Made by a program: the position numbers and the translations under genes
Origin: Todiramphus chloris collaris
Lineage: Eukaryota > Chordata > Aves > Coraciiformes > Alcedinidae
Length of the DNA stretch: 64,000 bases
Direction: 5' to 3'
Assembly: GCA_025345505.1 (NCBI GenBank)
Contig: JANVCC010000018.1
Location: forward strand, 34,966,959 to 35,030,958
Shown here: positions 38,671 through 52,400 of the stretch, one piece after another
Numbering within the stretch: position 1 is the first letter of the stretch
How the letters are laid out: each line of letters starts with the position of its first letter
Notes under the pieces: generated by a model
What the model saw: the letters and a program-made list of their open reading frames with translations, nothing else
Databases searched by the model: none
Told to the model about the DNA's origin: nothing

Positions 38671-41008
38671 CTGTTTCATGGTTTCCAGAATCATACCTGA
38701 AAGATTTTAAAGAACTGCTGTTAGCATTTCTGCTTTTATCCTTCTGGTGATTTAAGCTATAAGCTACATGCTGTGGTTAGTAGTTCAACAGTTCCACTTC
38801 TGAGGTCTTTTCCTTAGTTCTTGGATACATACCATCAGGTATCTCAGTTTGATACCATTCACTTTATTGCTCAACTCTAAAGTTTCTTTTATTAGATCAT
38901 TGCTTCTTTACCTTCACCTTTCATCATGCTACCTGCAGGGCTTTGGCTTGATACAAATTCTTGCTTAGAATAGTGTGTCCTATTCCATTCAGCCTTCACA
39001 AATTCAAACCCTCATGATATGAAATCATTCAACATCTTGCAGTGTGAGTTTTTATACAGGCTTAATATAACAGATAAAAGTTACCCCAGGCTAATTGAAT
39101 ATTTTACTGAATAGCCACAGGTTTCTTCTGTGAACTAGGCACATTTTAGTTGAACTACATTTTTAACAGCTTAATGGCTACCTTTTCGAGTCAAATGTAT
39201 TAACAAGTCAGAAGTGGTCAAAATGACTTGAGAAAAATTTACAACTTTTACTTTCCAGCTGGTAGATAATTCCCATAATATTATTCAGTCAGCTTCTCCT
39301 GGCCTGATCCATATTTTGGTACTCAATAATTTCACATGAGCATTTTCAACAGTGTTCTTAGTGAAACTCCTATTTCTCAACTCAATGTTGCTTCAATATG
39401 AATATCAAAAAGTTGGAACTCAGGAGAGATAATATATTAAAATAAAATGGACTAATTACACAGAGCTGTAGGTATTTCAAATCATTAAGAGTTTTTATAG
39501 TTCTGGGTTTGTATTGTCAGAAAGACGCACAAAAGGAAAAATTTCAGAAGCCTTAGCTCTACTTCCCTCAGATTAAATATTGCATCTGGGGTTTTTGTAG
39601 CAAAAAATGGAGTGTTCTAGGCTGGGACATGCAGAAAAGCCTGTGTTCTCTGCAAGCCTGACTCTCCCAGAGGACCTTACTGTTATATCATTGCAAAGTT
39701 ATAAAAGAAACAGGAAAAAGAGAAAACTTAATAAAAGTAACCTCAATTACAATAATGAAGTGTTACTTTTGGCTACTGTTAATGTGGTTACATGTATTTC
39801 AGTTTAGTATAATTCAATGTATTGCCTTGCCTCCTTTTTCTTTTAGGAATCTGTCATAGATTATGCTCTATTTTAATTCATAGTTATACAGTCTGAAATA
39901 TCAATGGGTTAAAAAATAAGTTTATGTGAATCAATATAGCTTCATTGACTTTGATTTATGTAAACTGGAGATCTGAATCAATTGAACATGGTGATCAGTT
40001 AGGGTAAGCAGAAATAATACTATGCTTTTTGTCGATGAGGTTTAACTTCTTGCAGTGCCTAAACTGGTATATGGTATATTTCCTAGTATATGCAGAATGC
40101 ATTTTTTTGGCAGGAAAAAAAATTGTGTTTCCTTTCCTAGACCTACATACAGCTCCCCCTCTGTATGACTATTTGTGCAGCATCTGCAGAATGAGCCACA
40201 CATCCCAGCCCCACTAGTGCAGGTATAAAAAAAGTAGTCTGCAATGGGAGAAATCTTTGTAGACATCTTTCCCCTTCCTAATGTTGCAATTTGTGATGCA
40301 ATACAATACAATTTTTTCTTCAGTTTCCCATGCAGCCCAGATAGCTATGCCTGCTGCTTCTTTTTTCAGTTATTGAAATGACTACTTTGTTTTCTTTGTA
40401 AAATAGTTCTTTTGGCTTTGACCTGGATGTCAGTTCATATATTATCTTATTCTTGCAAAAATGTGGTCTTGAAGGTATTTCAACACAGCCGTTATAGTCA
40501 GGTTCATCAAGAGAGGGGAAAACACAGCTTTTATATTGATTTATTTCTATAAATGACTGTTTCAATATTTATACAGCACTTAGTAATTAATTGTTTGTGC
40601 AGGAATATCAAAGATGATTTAGCATAAGAAACTGAAATGCCTAAATAATAGATCATATTCTCCTTAGAAGTTATATCATCTTAAATACCTTTGACTTGTA
40701 TAGCAGTCTCTGCAGACTCTGGTCTAAGTATCCCCCAGTTACTCTTCCTGTAGAAAAAATTTAGGAAATAACCTCTATCAGTAAGATATGTGACATTCAG
40801 ATGAAAGATAGATGTTTTTAATTTTAAATTTTTTTGGTCCCATTTATAATTCAGTCAAGGTAATTCCTTTAATGAGTTTTCACTAGCAAAGCTCAGCAGT
40901 GCAATGTGAGTCTCTAATTTTGTATCTCCTCATAATTTATTGAAAACATGCCACAGTAGTAGTTTTTGCTACTTTCATCTGTAATTATTGAGAAAGTGTG
41001 CTCATATG
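38671..41008. other. AT-rich unique DNA, no gene recognised
   Basis: No gene or known repeat is seen. Frames are at most 89 codons (40042-40311, minus strand), without recognisable domains. Confidence 0.55.
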
Positions 41009-41427
41009 GAATCATAGAATCATTAAGGTTGGAAATGACCTTAAAGATCATCGAGTCCAACCATCTACTAAGCATTATCATGACCACTAAACCATGTCCT
41101 GAAGTGCCACATCTAGATGTTTTTTGAACACCTCCAGCGATGGTGATTCCTCAGCTTCCATGGGCAGCCTGTTCCAATGCCTCACCACTCTTTCAGTAAA
41201 AAAATATCTCCTAATATGCAACCTAAACCTCCCCTGCCACAATGTAAGCCAATTTCCTCTTGTCCTATCACTACTTACCTGGGAGAAGAGACCAACACCT
41301 ACATCACTACAACAAACTTTCAGGTAGTTGTAGAGAGCAATAAAGTCTCATCTCAGCCTCCTCTTTTCCAGGCTAATCAATCCCAGCTCCCTCAACTGTT
41401 CCTCAAAGAACTTTTTCTCCAGACCCT

Positions 41428-41784
41428 TTACCAGCCTTGTTGCGCTTCTCTGAACTTTCTCCAGCACCTCAATGTCTCTTTATACTGTGGTGCCCAAAAC
41501 TGAACACAGTACTCAAGCTGCAGCCTCACCAGTGCCCAGTACAGGGGCACAATCAGTTCCCTAGTCCTGCTGACCACACTGTTTCTGATACAGGTCAGGA
41601 TGTCATTGGCCTTCTTGGCCACCTGGACACACTGATGGCTCGTGTTCAGCTGGCTGTCCACCAGGACCCCCAGGTCCTTTTCTGCCAGACAGCTTTGCAG
41701 CCACTTCTCTCCAAGACTGCAGCATTGCCTGGGGTTGTTGTGACCAAAGTGCAGGACCTGGCACTTGGCCTTGTTAAACCTCAT
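41428..41784 (-). pseudogene. CR1 ORF2 C-terminal region
   Basis: A 119-codon open stretch reads the part of CR1 ORF2 downstream of the palm: [26 protein letters not shown] and [12 protein letters not shown] are conserved CR1 segments in the right order. Upstream of it on the minus strand, motif C reads FVGD (41881-41890) instead of FADD, so the first catalytic Asp is lost. A frameshift near 41440 replaces the last conserved residues. Confidence 0.9.
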
Positions 41785-42014
41785 CCCACTGACCTCAGCC
41801 CATCAATCCAACCTGTCCAGATCCCTCTTCAGAGCCCTCCTACACTCAAGCAGATCGTCATTTCCTCTCAATTTGGTGTCACCTACAAATTTACTGAGTG
41901 TGCACTCAATTCCCTTGCCCAGATCATCAATAAAGACATCAAACAAGACTGTCCCCAAAACTGAGCCCTTGGTAACAATACTGGTGACCGGTCACCAACT
42001 GGATTTTGCTTCCT

Positions 42015-42404
42015 TCACCACAAGTCTTGGGGCTTGGTCATCCAGACAGTTTTTAACCCAGTGAAGAGTTCACCTGCCCAAGCCATGAGCCGCCAACTTC
42101 TCCAGGTGAATTCTGTGGGAGACAGCGTCAAAGACCTTACTAAGTCCAGGTAGACAACATCCACAGCCTTTCCCACATGCACTAAGTGGATCACCTGGTC
42201 ATAGAAGGAGATCAGGTTCGTTAAGCAGGACCTGCCTTTCCTGAGCCCATACTGGCTGGGCCTGATACTCTGGTTGTCTTCAATGTGCTGTGTGAACACA
42301 CTAAAGATGAACCATTCCATAATCTTCCCTGGCACCAAGGTCAGGCTGACAGGCATGTAGTTCCCTGGATCATCCTTCCAGCCCTTCTTGTAGACAGGCA
42401 TCAC
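42015..42404 (-). pseudogene. CR1 ORF2 fingers and palm A, frameshifted
   Basis: The minus-strand frame reads the fingers (DDPGNYMPVSL, GLRKGRSCLTNLISFYDQV) and goes into palm motif A (AVDVVYLDL), where a one-base deletion near 42143 shifts the frame right after the catalytic Asp. Residues after that point (VRSLTLSP) are the shifted reading of the usual SKAFDTVSH segment. The endonuclease domain is absent. Together with 41428-41784 it forms one broken ORF2. Confidence 0.9.
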
Positions 42405-42487
42405 CTTGGCAAGCCTCCAGTCATCTGAGTACCCTGTTAAATAGGACTGTTGATAAATGATAGAGAGAGGCTGGGCAAGCTCCTGCT

Positions 42488-44694
42488 TATATGAGTAACT
42501 ATACTTTGTTGCTTCAGCTTGAAGATAAAGAGCAGATGACCACTGGAAGACACTGCTAATGGAAAGATGGATTTCTGCCTTTGGGCTGTGTTTAAGAGAA
42601 GATAACCTTTCTGAATGGCATTTTTAGATCAGTATGTATTTACAGCTATGTATTACAGAACAACTGACTTAAACTGGATGGTCTGTTGGTGTGATACAAA
42701 CCATCCCTGACCCTAACAGGGCAAGCCCATGTTACAGAGACAACAAAACTTGCCTCTTTATTAGCACTTACTGATATGGTTTCACTATAGCGTTAACAAC
42801 AAACAAATGTTCACAGCATAAGTTAAAGCCAGCTTGCACCTGCTCACAAAATGTCATGTGGATAAGCTGCTAAACAGCCACAGTGCAACAGGTCTAAGAA
42901 AGGCCATTTCTCGGCTATAGGGACTATGATTATACACAGCTTTTCAGCTGAGACTTGTTGTCATGGCTCCAGTTGCACGGTGCTTGTTTCTGTCCTCCAG
43001 GTTCTTACTTATTTGCAATTAGATTGAGACTAAAATGCATCTTTAATCTTAGTATCTTACCTGAAGTTTTAGTTGTTTTTCCATCTTTAGTGAATGGGGC
43101 AAACCACTCAATGAGGTTAAAAGCCTGTTTCAAGCCTAAAAGGGCCACAAACAAAATATGACACAAATCTAAAATCAATACAGTGAGCACTATTTTGGTT
43201 CTGTGCACAACTCCAGTGAACACACAACAAAAGTCTAAGAGCAAAATAAGGTCCTTCTTTGCTCTCAGATTCAACTGACCTCAGTGTCAGTTCTTCACTG
43301 AAACATTTTGCCCAGTGAATTCAAATGACTCTGTTCAGCTCAGCAGTCCCCAGACATGTTTCCCTGACCAGTCCATTCTAATTCTGAGTTCATATCCAGC
43401 CTCCAGATCTGTTCCAGACACCTAGAGAAAAAGAATGATCTCTTTTATATGGCCCATGTCCTGCCAATTGAAGTGCTAGCTCTGATGTCCCTGGCTTGTC
43501 CTGCATAACTTACAACCCAGTTAGGAAACTCAGCTCTAGACAGAGTGCAGGAGACATCTAATGCATCACCCTCTTGGGCAGAGAACTTTCTGAAGCAAGC
43601 TGATGGGAAACCCAGGTATTGGTGGTCTGGTGAAATCTAGATGAAGTATCTTGCTGAGTGCTGCATGAAGGTGTTGGCACTTGCTTGGGTTGCGGGGCTG
43701 GAGTCTGCTGAAGGAGTGGACAGCTACCAGGTGCCTTCCCAGTAGAGCAGAGCTCCATCCACCTGCAAGAACTTGATTCCTGAGGTAAGAGGTGGTGGCT
43801 ACAGAAAAGAATACATGGGCAAAGCTTTGTGAAACTCATCGGGAAGAGCAATAATGACCTTTTTTTACTTAAGATCTGTGCATCAGGGACATTGTCACAT
43901 CAGTGCTCTGAACTTAGCATCATTGGAAAAGAGAGAGTTTTCAGATACATCAAACCTTAGACAACAACATCACTGCTAGCACCATATGGAAGAACTCATT
44001 CTTTTCCTCATAAAATGATGCCTTTTCCTCAAGTTGAATTATTTAAAAAGTAGTGCAAGACTGATCAGGATAAAAAGGCACACCACAGCATGGGGTATTG
44101 AGGATGGAAAGGTAAGATAGATCCTGGTTTTAGAATTTAAGGCTTTTAATGTATTTAATATTAGGCACATTTGAAATGTAAGGCTAATAGGGCAATGGGA
44201 ACAGGGACCAAAAACCTGCATATCTTCTCAAAAGAAACCACTGCTACCATTGATTTAAACAGCCATTCTCTCATCAGACATCTGTTCTTCAGAGTGCATC
44301 AGCTTTTACAGGATAATACTCTGTCTACTGAATAGTAGCTTAAGGCACAAGAAAATGGGGTTCTGAATCTCCTCAGGAAAAGGAAGGCATTTTCCTGTAT
44401 GAATACTGTAATTACTAAGCTAAAAGATAAAAGATGATTATCATCCTCCAACATCCTTCTCTGTAAGTCCTACTGAAAAAAAAAAAGTTCCTCACTGAAT
44501 TTTTAGGGGTCTGCCTCTATCAGATGAGACACCACATTTGCAAAAGAATGCCTTGTCTTTGAATATTGTCTGTCTAAGGAGGTAAGGGCTAAACTGCTCA
44601 CACTTAGGCAGATCAAAACATAGTCATGAGCTAAGTACTCACTGTCAAAGGGAAGGACAGCTATCATGTGTATGAATCTAAAGGACTGGGATGG
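42488..44694. other. Unique DNA, no gene recognised
   Basis: No gene is recognised. The minus-strand frame at 43558-43851 (97 codons, Ser/Pro/Gln-rich) and the facing frames near 42955-43274 have no domain that I know. Confidence 0.5.
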
Positions 44695-45115
44695 TGTTAT
44701 GGTTGAAGGGTGAACAGACTGAGTGGGGGGACAGGTGGTAACCCTGGGACCCTGAGGAGTCTGAGGCCAGCTGTTATTGCCTTCCCTTCCCTGCCACACT
44801 CCAACAAGGAGACAGAAAGTTCATGGGGGCTCAGCATCTCAGCAGGGCTGGACCTGAATCCACATGCACTGCGCAATCCATTGCCATCCCAGAGCAGGTT
44901 TTGTATGTACTTCTGTATCCTTCTGCCCTTAATATTCCTTTTTCTGGTTTACTTCTGTTATTAATGAAATTAGTTATAGTCTTAACTTCCAATCTTGGGT
45001 GAGGCATTTTTCTTTTTCTTTATTCCCCTTCTTATCCTCCCCTGGGAAGGAGGGAGGGGGGAAGGAGACTAATCCTGCTCTGTGCTTCATATGGGCTTGC
45101 CCTGAACCGGAGACA
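44695..45115 (+). mobile_element. Probable solo LTR of an avian ERVL-like element
   Basis: A 421-bp unit starts TGTTATGGTTGAAGGG and ends CCCTGAACCGGAGACA. These termini are imperfect inverted repeats of about 18 bp in the TG...CA form usual for LTRs. The inner order, with a T-rich stretch after TTAATGAAATTAG, a TTTTTC tract and then GGGAAGGAGGGAGGGGGGAA near the end, matches the 3' part of bird ERVL-type LTRs as I know them. No retroviral gene lies next to it, so it looks like a solo LTR left by recombination. I see no convincing target duplication. Direction is set by the position of the G-rich 3' part. Confidence 0.55.
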
Positions 45116-45260
45116 ATACAATTATTGCCTGAGTACAGGTTTTTAGGATGGTGGTTTGGGATTCAGGTGACTAAATACTGACCAAGTCCTACTTTTGGGC
45201 ACTTTTTAAAAAACTTTGTTTTATCTAATCCAATAGATTCCAACTATATATATATCAAGA

Positions 45261-45292
45261 AAGGTGTATCTGTAGTGGATAGGATACACCTT
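45261..45292. repeat. Perfect 10-bp hairpin
   Basis: AAGGTGTATC and GATACACCTT are exact reverse complements separated by 12 bases, about 145 bp after the probable LTR. No function is suggested. Confidence 0.8.
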
Positions 45293-47010
45293 AATTTACT
45301 ATATGGAGATTCAAGAAGTCTGTAGTAATGATACAAGCTCAGTGACTATATCATAATTTCTAATACATGTAGAACCAATGTGGGCCATGTAGGTCTACTT
45401 GTAGATCTGATAATAAGCACATCATGTATATTTGGAAAGGTGGGATCATTATTGTATAATGTATGCATTAATTCAAATGTATGAGAATCACCTGACAGCA
45501 GAGAAATAATCAGTTCTTTCCAAGAGTCTATGACACCCATTCCAGGCTACAGAATCTACAATACAAACCTGTGTGGCATAAAGGCACAGCAAATTGTGCT
45601 GTGGCAGGTATATATGTATGAGCAGTCTGTGCATTTGAAAAGCAAGAGAAGGAAGGCATTATTTGGTAAAAAGTTATCTGACACCTTGGCAAATTTAGCT
45701 CTGATTTACCCAGGGGAAATCTGCTATTTTGGGGATGTAGCTAAATAACCTTCAGTGTTTACATCATTTGTCTGAGGCTATTTATAATCATGTCAGCTTG
45801 ACATTTCTTGACAGGTTAATCAGGTCCATAGTCTCAGTGAGACTTTAATAATCAGAAAGCAAAACAAAGCAACTTTATTTCGATGTGCTTTAGGATCAGC
45901 AATGGAAACACCAGGCAGACAGATGTCAGCAGATTTTAAAGTTAATGAGTCAGTGTGGACAGTAGCAGCCTGAGAGATGCTGAAAGGACCATTCCTCATT
46001 CAGATGCCCTCCCTACAGGCCTTCATATATGATTAGAGCATATGGTCCAACACAGACTATTAATGGAAAGTTAGGTATTGGTATTTGGGCTTGACCTCCC
46101 TCATATTTGAACTTTAGAAAATGTGAAGTATTATCTCCATCCATCTGCATTTGGCAATCTTCATTGAAGGTAATAGTTCAGATGTTATGAATACTGGAGA
46201 TGTTATGACTATTGGAGGTTAGTTTTTCAATTTTAAATATCAAGCAGTATGTTTATAATTAACACTAAGTGTTATGGATTAAAATTTCTGTAGATCTTGT
46301 TTCCAAGGATCAATGAAAGTAAGTCCTTCAAAGCCTGAGCTTCAGAATCTGTTTAAAGAACAGAATTTTCTGCTTAGTCTTGTAAATTTTCCTCTGTGTA
46401 CTGTTTGGATTTAAAGAAGTTGTTAATGTTAATTAATTAATTCATTCGTATATTCATTTGTTCAAAAAAAAAGAGTATAGCAACAGCAAATCTTACAGTT
46501 CTGGAGCCTAGTTCTGCAAATCATGACACATTTTAAATATAATTTCATATCCAAATGAATATCTTGAAATCTAAATTTTTTTAAAACTGCATTAAACAAT
46601 TAAAAAAAAAATGCTGTGAAGAAAATTATTAAATCCATTAAGTATTAATAGGCATAGTGTTTTTCATATTCCTGTATGAGAAAATAAGCAGACCCATTCC
46701 GAGCCGGTTACTGTACAGGTAGCCCAGTCTGTATTGTCAGCAGCAGACTCCAACTGTGCAAGAAGAGGGTAGGACAAGTACAGAATAGTCCTGTCCTAGA
46801 CTGCAGCTAATTTTGGCACAGGGAAGTTCCTGAGTTATATGTAGGTTTTGGGGATTCAGTGACCACCAGAGAATGTCTTTTCCATGTGTTTGTCCAGCCT
46901 GTCCTCAGCCTTCTGTAAACTTTGCATCCAGAGCATCCTTTGACAAGGAATTCTGATGGCCAGGTGTTTGCTGTCAGGCACTTTGTTTTCTTTGAATCTC
47001 ACTTATTCGC

Positions 47011-47034
47011 TTTTTTTTTTTTTTTTTTTTTTTT
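47011..47034. repeat. Run of 24 T
   Basis: A plain homopolymer. On the minus strand it would be an A tail, but no gene-derived or LINE-derived sequence lies beside it, so it is not called a retrocopy tail. Confidence 0.95.
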
Positions 47035-48450
47035 AAATTGGAAGAATGAATGAGCAGTCAAGCCCTATCCACTCTGCCCAAGCCACTGTAATTGTGCAGA
47101 CTTCTATCTGACGTCCCACCTCTCCAGGTCTCTTTTCCAGACTGAATGCAGTTTACTCAGTCATTCAGACTCATAGGAGGTATTTTATTCATTTAGCAGA
47201 ACTGAAAGGTATCGTGATCATAATTAGTTTCAGAAAGAGTGTTAGGACATTTTGTATTAAAAGCAGCATTTAGGAAGCAGGAAGATAATACAATGAAAAA
47301 TATTTCATGAGATAATGACAAGTGTGTCCCTGTTAGCTACATTTCAACTCCAACTGTCTCAGAATTTGCCTCTGTCACTGATTTAATGAGGGATTCTTCC
47401 CTGTCTCACTGTACTTGAAACAGTCATTCTTTTAATCTTGAAAAGAGAGGAGAGGGATGCTGCTCTACTTGCCTTTTTTTATTAACAGTTCCAATATAAT
47501 TAAAATATTCTGAGTATTTAGTGTAATACTATATCCTAGTAGTAAAAACATGTATTTCCTTTTTTCTTTCTAAGTACTACAGCTATTGCACTGTGAAAAT
47601 GAGGAGAACAGAAATAAAAATAATGTTCTTTTTGGGACTAAAAGGTGGAAGAATATTAAACTCTTTTCACTTCTTATCCAGTTTTTTCCTAGGAGGGATC
47701 CAGTTGCCTGTGGTTTTGTCTGTGATTTCAATAATAGCAGAAACAAGACCTGGTCTGATGCCAAATAGGAATGACTGTGGCACTGAACTAATGTTCGGAT
47801 TTGCAGAAATCCCCTGCCTAAATCTGAGATGTCAGTCAAGATTTATTATGAAAAATGAACTGTTTTAAACAAGCATTTATCTCAAGCTTCTATTTCAGTT
47901 AAATGCAAGAGGGATTCCTTCTAGTTGACATTTATCTCAGTGTTCCCAGGTATTTATATTTCCCGGGGAAGTATAGATGGATTTTAACAGACCATATTCC
48001 ATACTCAGAAGGAGGTAAATTAATAACTCTAAAGAGTAACCATTTATAAAGAATTTAGCTTTGTTTTATGTTTAGAGAACATCTGTGAACAGATCAATTT
48101 CTCTCCAAATTATCTGTAATTCAAATCGATTCTATAAAGATCCTTGAATATGTTATTCTACTGATAGACCACAACTTTACAAATTGAAGTGATGCTGCTT
48201 AGATTACATGACAGTGCTGGTAAGACATAAGGTACTTGTCCTCTTCCCTGGTTAGACAAGCATGCAGAGATGTCAAGCCTCAATACCTTCTTTCCTTACA
48301 TTTAAATTTGGGTTTTGAAATTACTTATGGATGTAAGTTTCAAATCCACTTTCCATGAACATAAAATGCAATCACTTGCATATTCTCAGAAAGTGAATCC
48401 AAAAGGAGCATGAACATAACTAAAGCTAAATAAATAATTTTTTAAAAATG

Positions 48451-48837
48451 TCAGTAGAAAATCTCTGGTATTACTTGCCCAGCTTGTAGTTGAAGAAGTA
48501 AAAGGATTTTATGTAAATATTGTTGGAAGGTGATATCCTCTCTTTTTGCAACATAGACACAGTGCTTATTGTGTCCTGATCCAGCTGCTGAGGTGTTCAG
48601 TACTTCTGTTGCAATTTCTAGATGGGAAAAAATATGTCTTTGACTTGTGGCGTACCTGCTTAAGTGTCCATCCCTAAAGATCAACAACCACTCAAAATGA
48701 TGTTGTATGTATAACTGTGCCATCCCTCCATTAAAAAATTGCATCTGCACAGAAGTGAGCAAAATTTGATATGGGCTCTTAAAGACTATTGAATTTTTCA
48801 GTATCTGAGGAGTGTGTGTTTTTGTACTTACCCTCAC
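48451..48837 (-). other. Open frame of 128 codons, unknown
   Basis: This frame stays open for 387 bp in AT-rich DNA, where stops are frequent, which makes it less likely to be chance than most others here. Its product would be mixed, without a signal peptide, membrane segment or any motif that I recognise. There is no neighbouring exon, and I see no clear promoter or splice sites. It may be a decayed exon, part of an old repeat, or chance. Confidence 0.15.
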
Positions 48838-49360
48838 ATTGTTTCAAAGTTAAAGATCATCTAATATTAGGTCCCCTTCCCCATATCTTTTTCCTCTAAG
48901 CTAGGATTTCACCTCTTATTTCTCAGCTTGGTAACTGAAGAATTGATGAGCTTTATTTCTGCTAATTCTGTGCCCGGGGAAAGTGCAAATAGTCCCACAC
49001 ATTGGGGTGAGTGCTTGGATGATCAAAATAGTGCTTTCCTGGCAACCTGTTGTTTTGTGATTGTGGACTTGAGACCACAACTTGACTTTGGAAGAGACAT
49101 CTTTCCTCTGTTGTGTACTTGAATAAAGACTAGTCTGCTTTTTCTTTTGACCTGTTCAATTTACTCAGAAACCTCTGATATTACAAATTCTAGCTTTAGC
49201 AGAGTCTATGCACTGGAGCCATTGATGTGAAAGAAGACTCACGTATTCCAAAATACAGGAAATCCTGGCTGAGACAGCAATGGGCCAGAGATGACTGGCT
49301 GGGAGACAGAGGTTGCAGTTTGTTTGGGAAGGACTGAAGGAGTAGAAAGAAACCATGCTT

Positions 49361-49420
49361 GAAAGATGGGAATGAATTTGGAAAGACAGGAATGAATTTG
49401 GAAAGACAGGAATGAATTTT
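49361..49420. repeat. Tandem repeat, three 20-bp units
   Basis: Three adjacent 20-bp units, the middle one GAAAGACAGGAATGAATTTG, differ by only one to three bases. High identity suggests a recent duplication. It makes a repeated peptide in the minus-strand frames, which is an artefact. Confidence 0.95.
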
Positions 49421-52400
49421 CTTTCTGTGTCCATGAGATTGGTCTGAATGTCCCTCAGGTTTCCTTAGCCTGACATTACAATCAGGGTCTGTAGGGGCAG
49501 AAAAGCCTTGTGTCTCCAAAGCCTGTCTGCAGCAGTGGAGCATGACAGCAACAGAGAAGGGTGTCTGTGTAGACATAGAGAAGAGACACACTAATCCATA
49601 TAGCAAGTATGCGTACCCAGGCACAGCCATTACCAAACCAACCTGCCTCATGTCTAGGTGCATACAGAAAATGTATACTGCTTGGGGAAGGTCCTAGATT
49701 TCTAGAGCGCTGTCTGTTTACCTTAGAAAAGAATTAGCTGGCTGATCCAGGGCAACTGAATAATGCAGTCTGGGAGAGTATGTAAATACACTTTGGGTGC
49801 TTAATTTAGGGCATAGGAAATCCAGCCTGAGGGACAGCAAATCCACCTTTTCCCTTAGTGGTTTGTTTGAATGGCTTTATTACTGGTCCCATTTAAAATT
49901 TATGGTGTAATATACATCTGTTCTACCCTGATTAAAGCCGTGCATTCTGCTAACCTCTCACAGACCCATCTTTCACAGCAGAATTGTACTTGGGTAAACT
50001 CTGATATTTAATGTTACCATGGTCTAGTTTTCTCTTCCCAAGTACTTTACATAAACTGCTATCTATTGACTTGTATAGCACTGTGGTACTAGGATTCCTC
50101 CTTGCTAATGAGTGTTTCATAGCTGCTATATTCTGCCTAAATGCTTACAGATCCCTCATTATAATTTCTGCCTATCTCCCTGATTTGCAAATTGAATCAA
50201 AGAAGAACATTTAATATACACATTTTATAACAGAGAGAACAACTTAATGCTTTTTCACCTTCCAAATAGTAACAATTTTGATATGATTTTCATAGATGTT
50301 CAGTACCCATGGGCTCTACAGTAGGAAATGTAGATAGATGGCACTATGTAAAGCTAAACCCAGACCAAAAAATTGCGCACAATGGTAACGTATCCAAAAT
50401 GTGTAGTGAAGTATGAAAATGTAATCCTGGGTACAGCTGAGTAAGTCCTCTACAATACTAGTGTCAGAATTAATAATAAATATCAGAATTCCTACCAGCT
50501 CCAAGGAGACTGAGTAGACCACTGATTCTTCGAAGTGTTAGTGTGTTGGCTGTTTGACTTTTATTCCAGTATAACTCTCATTCTTGCTGAATACATGCTG
50601 AAGCATATTTAACAATTTTAATGTTCACTTCTTCAAAACGACTTTCAGTGTATTCTCTATTTGGAAGTACACGTGAGGCAGTGGGGCTAAATCCAAGCTC
50701 CATTCTTCTTCTCTTGTACCATGATTGGTTCAACAATTTCTTAGTAAACACAGCAGAAACTCTAAAATCTGTCAAATCAATGTCACAGGACATGGCAGCA
50801 CATGAACATGCAATGCCTCATGGAATGCAAAAATGTGTCAGTCTTGACTTAGAAGGCATGTACATCTGCTAGCTTTCAGAGAGGAGGACATAGCACTTCA
50901 GAGATTTAAGAATGCAAATATCATTCACCATTGCAAACAGAAAAGTGATAGAACATGTTCTGACAATGACCATGATATCTTGCTTCTCTCAACAGTTGAT
51001 GATTTTTTCCTGGACTAGCATTCACCAAACTTTCTAAAGGAGCTGCTGAAAAAGTCCTTTGGAAAAGGCATTCTGGTTTACAGTATGCTTACTGAAGAGC
51101 TGATGTAATTTTTCCAACCAGGCAAACTCAAGAAAAGTGCAGAGGAGAATGAAGAAAAATCCCATTGATGGCTATTCAGTTTGGGACTTCTTTGACAAAT
51201 TCCCCAAATAATTTCATATCTCAAACCTAATATTCAGGTCCAGGTTAAGACACTTAAGTATAGCAGCTGGCAACTAAAATTGATTAAGCTCCCATAAAAG
51301 TCAATTAACTCTGTTCTATCATTGAACTCTCAAGAGACTTGCAGCTGAACAGCTGTTGGAGGCAGGAATTCAGATTCCTCAGCTTACACATCTAGTGCTA
51401 TTTGAGATGTTTGATGGCATTTGAGGCATCTGCAAAAGGCTTAGTAATATGACCAAAAGGAAATCCTTCTCTGGAGAAGTATCTGCAAGCTCAGTGGGAT
51501 TCCTTGTGACATTATTTTCATATGGCACTCAACACCTGCATTTACGCAACAGAGAAGACAAATACAGTAAGGAGATTTTTTTTCCATGAGATTTATAAAA
51601 TAGTTCCAATTAATTTGCTCCATTAAGAACCAAAAAGTCCTGAATCTGATGGATGACCATATTGTCGAGTATTGTTGCAGCTTCCAGTAGAAAGCTTATT
51701 TGTGTTTAACTATGTTTCCACGATAATAATAATAATTTTAAATGTCTTCAAGCCCTTTTTTTTTTCATGCATTAGGAATCACAGAAATTGTGGGTAATAT
51801 GCATGGTAGGAATTTCTTATTTCATATCCACAAGTTTCCACAGTTAATTACCACACTTTTATTTTTAAGAATAACTGAGAAATCTTCTTTCCAATATTTG
51901 AAAACCTGAAAACAGCATGAGCAATGTTATGCAGACTTGGCAACAAGAGGACCAGTCAACAAAAGTTCAGTTAGTTAGCTATTCACAGAAGCTCATTTCT
52001 GCCCTTTCTCTGTTGTAGCAAATATGTCTTCAGCTTTTTTCAACTCCCCCCTACCAAACAGATGTTTTTTGTAGCAGCCCTGGAAGGCCCCCAAATTCAG
52101 GCTATTTAGGACTAAGGGAAGGAGTAATCTCCAAGTCTTGGAGTGTTCACAGAGAAGACTCTGCCAGACACAACCTCCTTCTTTGTGCAGGAGAGGATCA
52201 ATCTCAAGCACCTCGCTGACCACTTGCTGGCAAATTTGACACAGGAAGGGGATTCCCCCAGCAGAGAAAGCCAACGCTGACAGTTAAGGATACATGTGTT
52301 ATAATCAACATCCTTAAACCAACTGGCCTAAATAAAACTCTGTTTCTGAAACCCTATGTGGAGTAATTAATAGTAGATTTATTTGCAAGAAAATATACCA

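Larger units (their letters stand above)
41009..42487 (-). mobile_element. CR1 LINE, about 1.5 kb, longest uninterrupted copy
   Basis: The minus-strand element begins at the left with an AATCATAGAATCATT tail remnant and the CR1 3' motif (AAGGTTGGAAATGACC on the plus strand). It runs without large gaps through the ORF2 C-terminal region, the thumb, the palm and part of the fingers, and stops near 42487 (AAGCTCCTGC). It is the longest uninterrupted CR1 here, but frameshifts and a damaged motif C show it is dead. Confidence 0.96.

Noticed and set aside
44689-45152. GGATGG as target duplication around the probable LTR
   Set aside because: The right copy lies over 30 bp beyond the inverted terminal repeat and the element would not end in CA, so the match is probably accidental.
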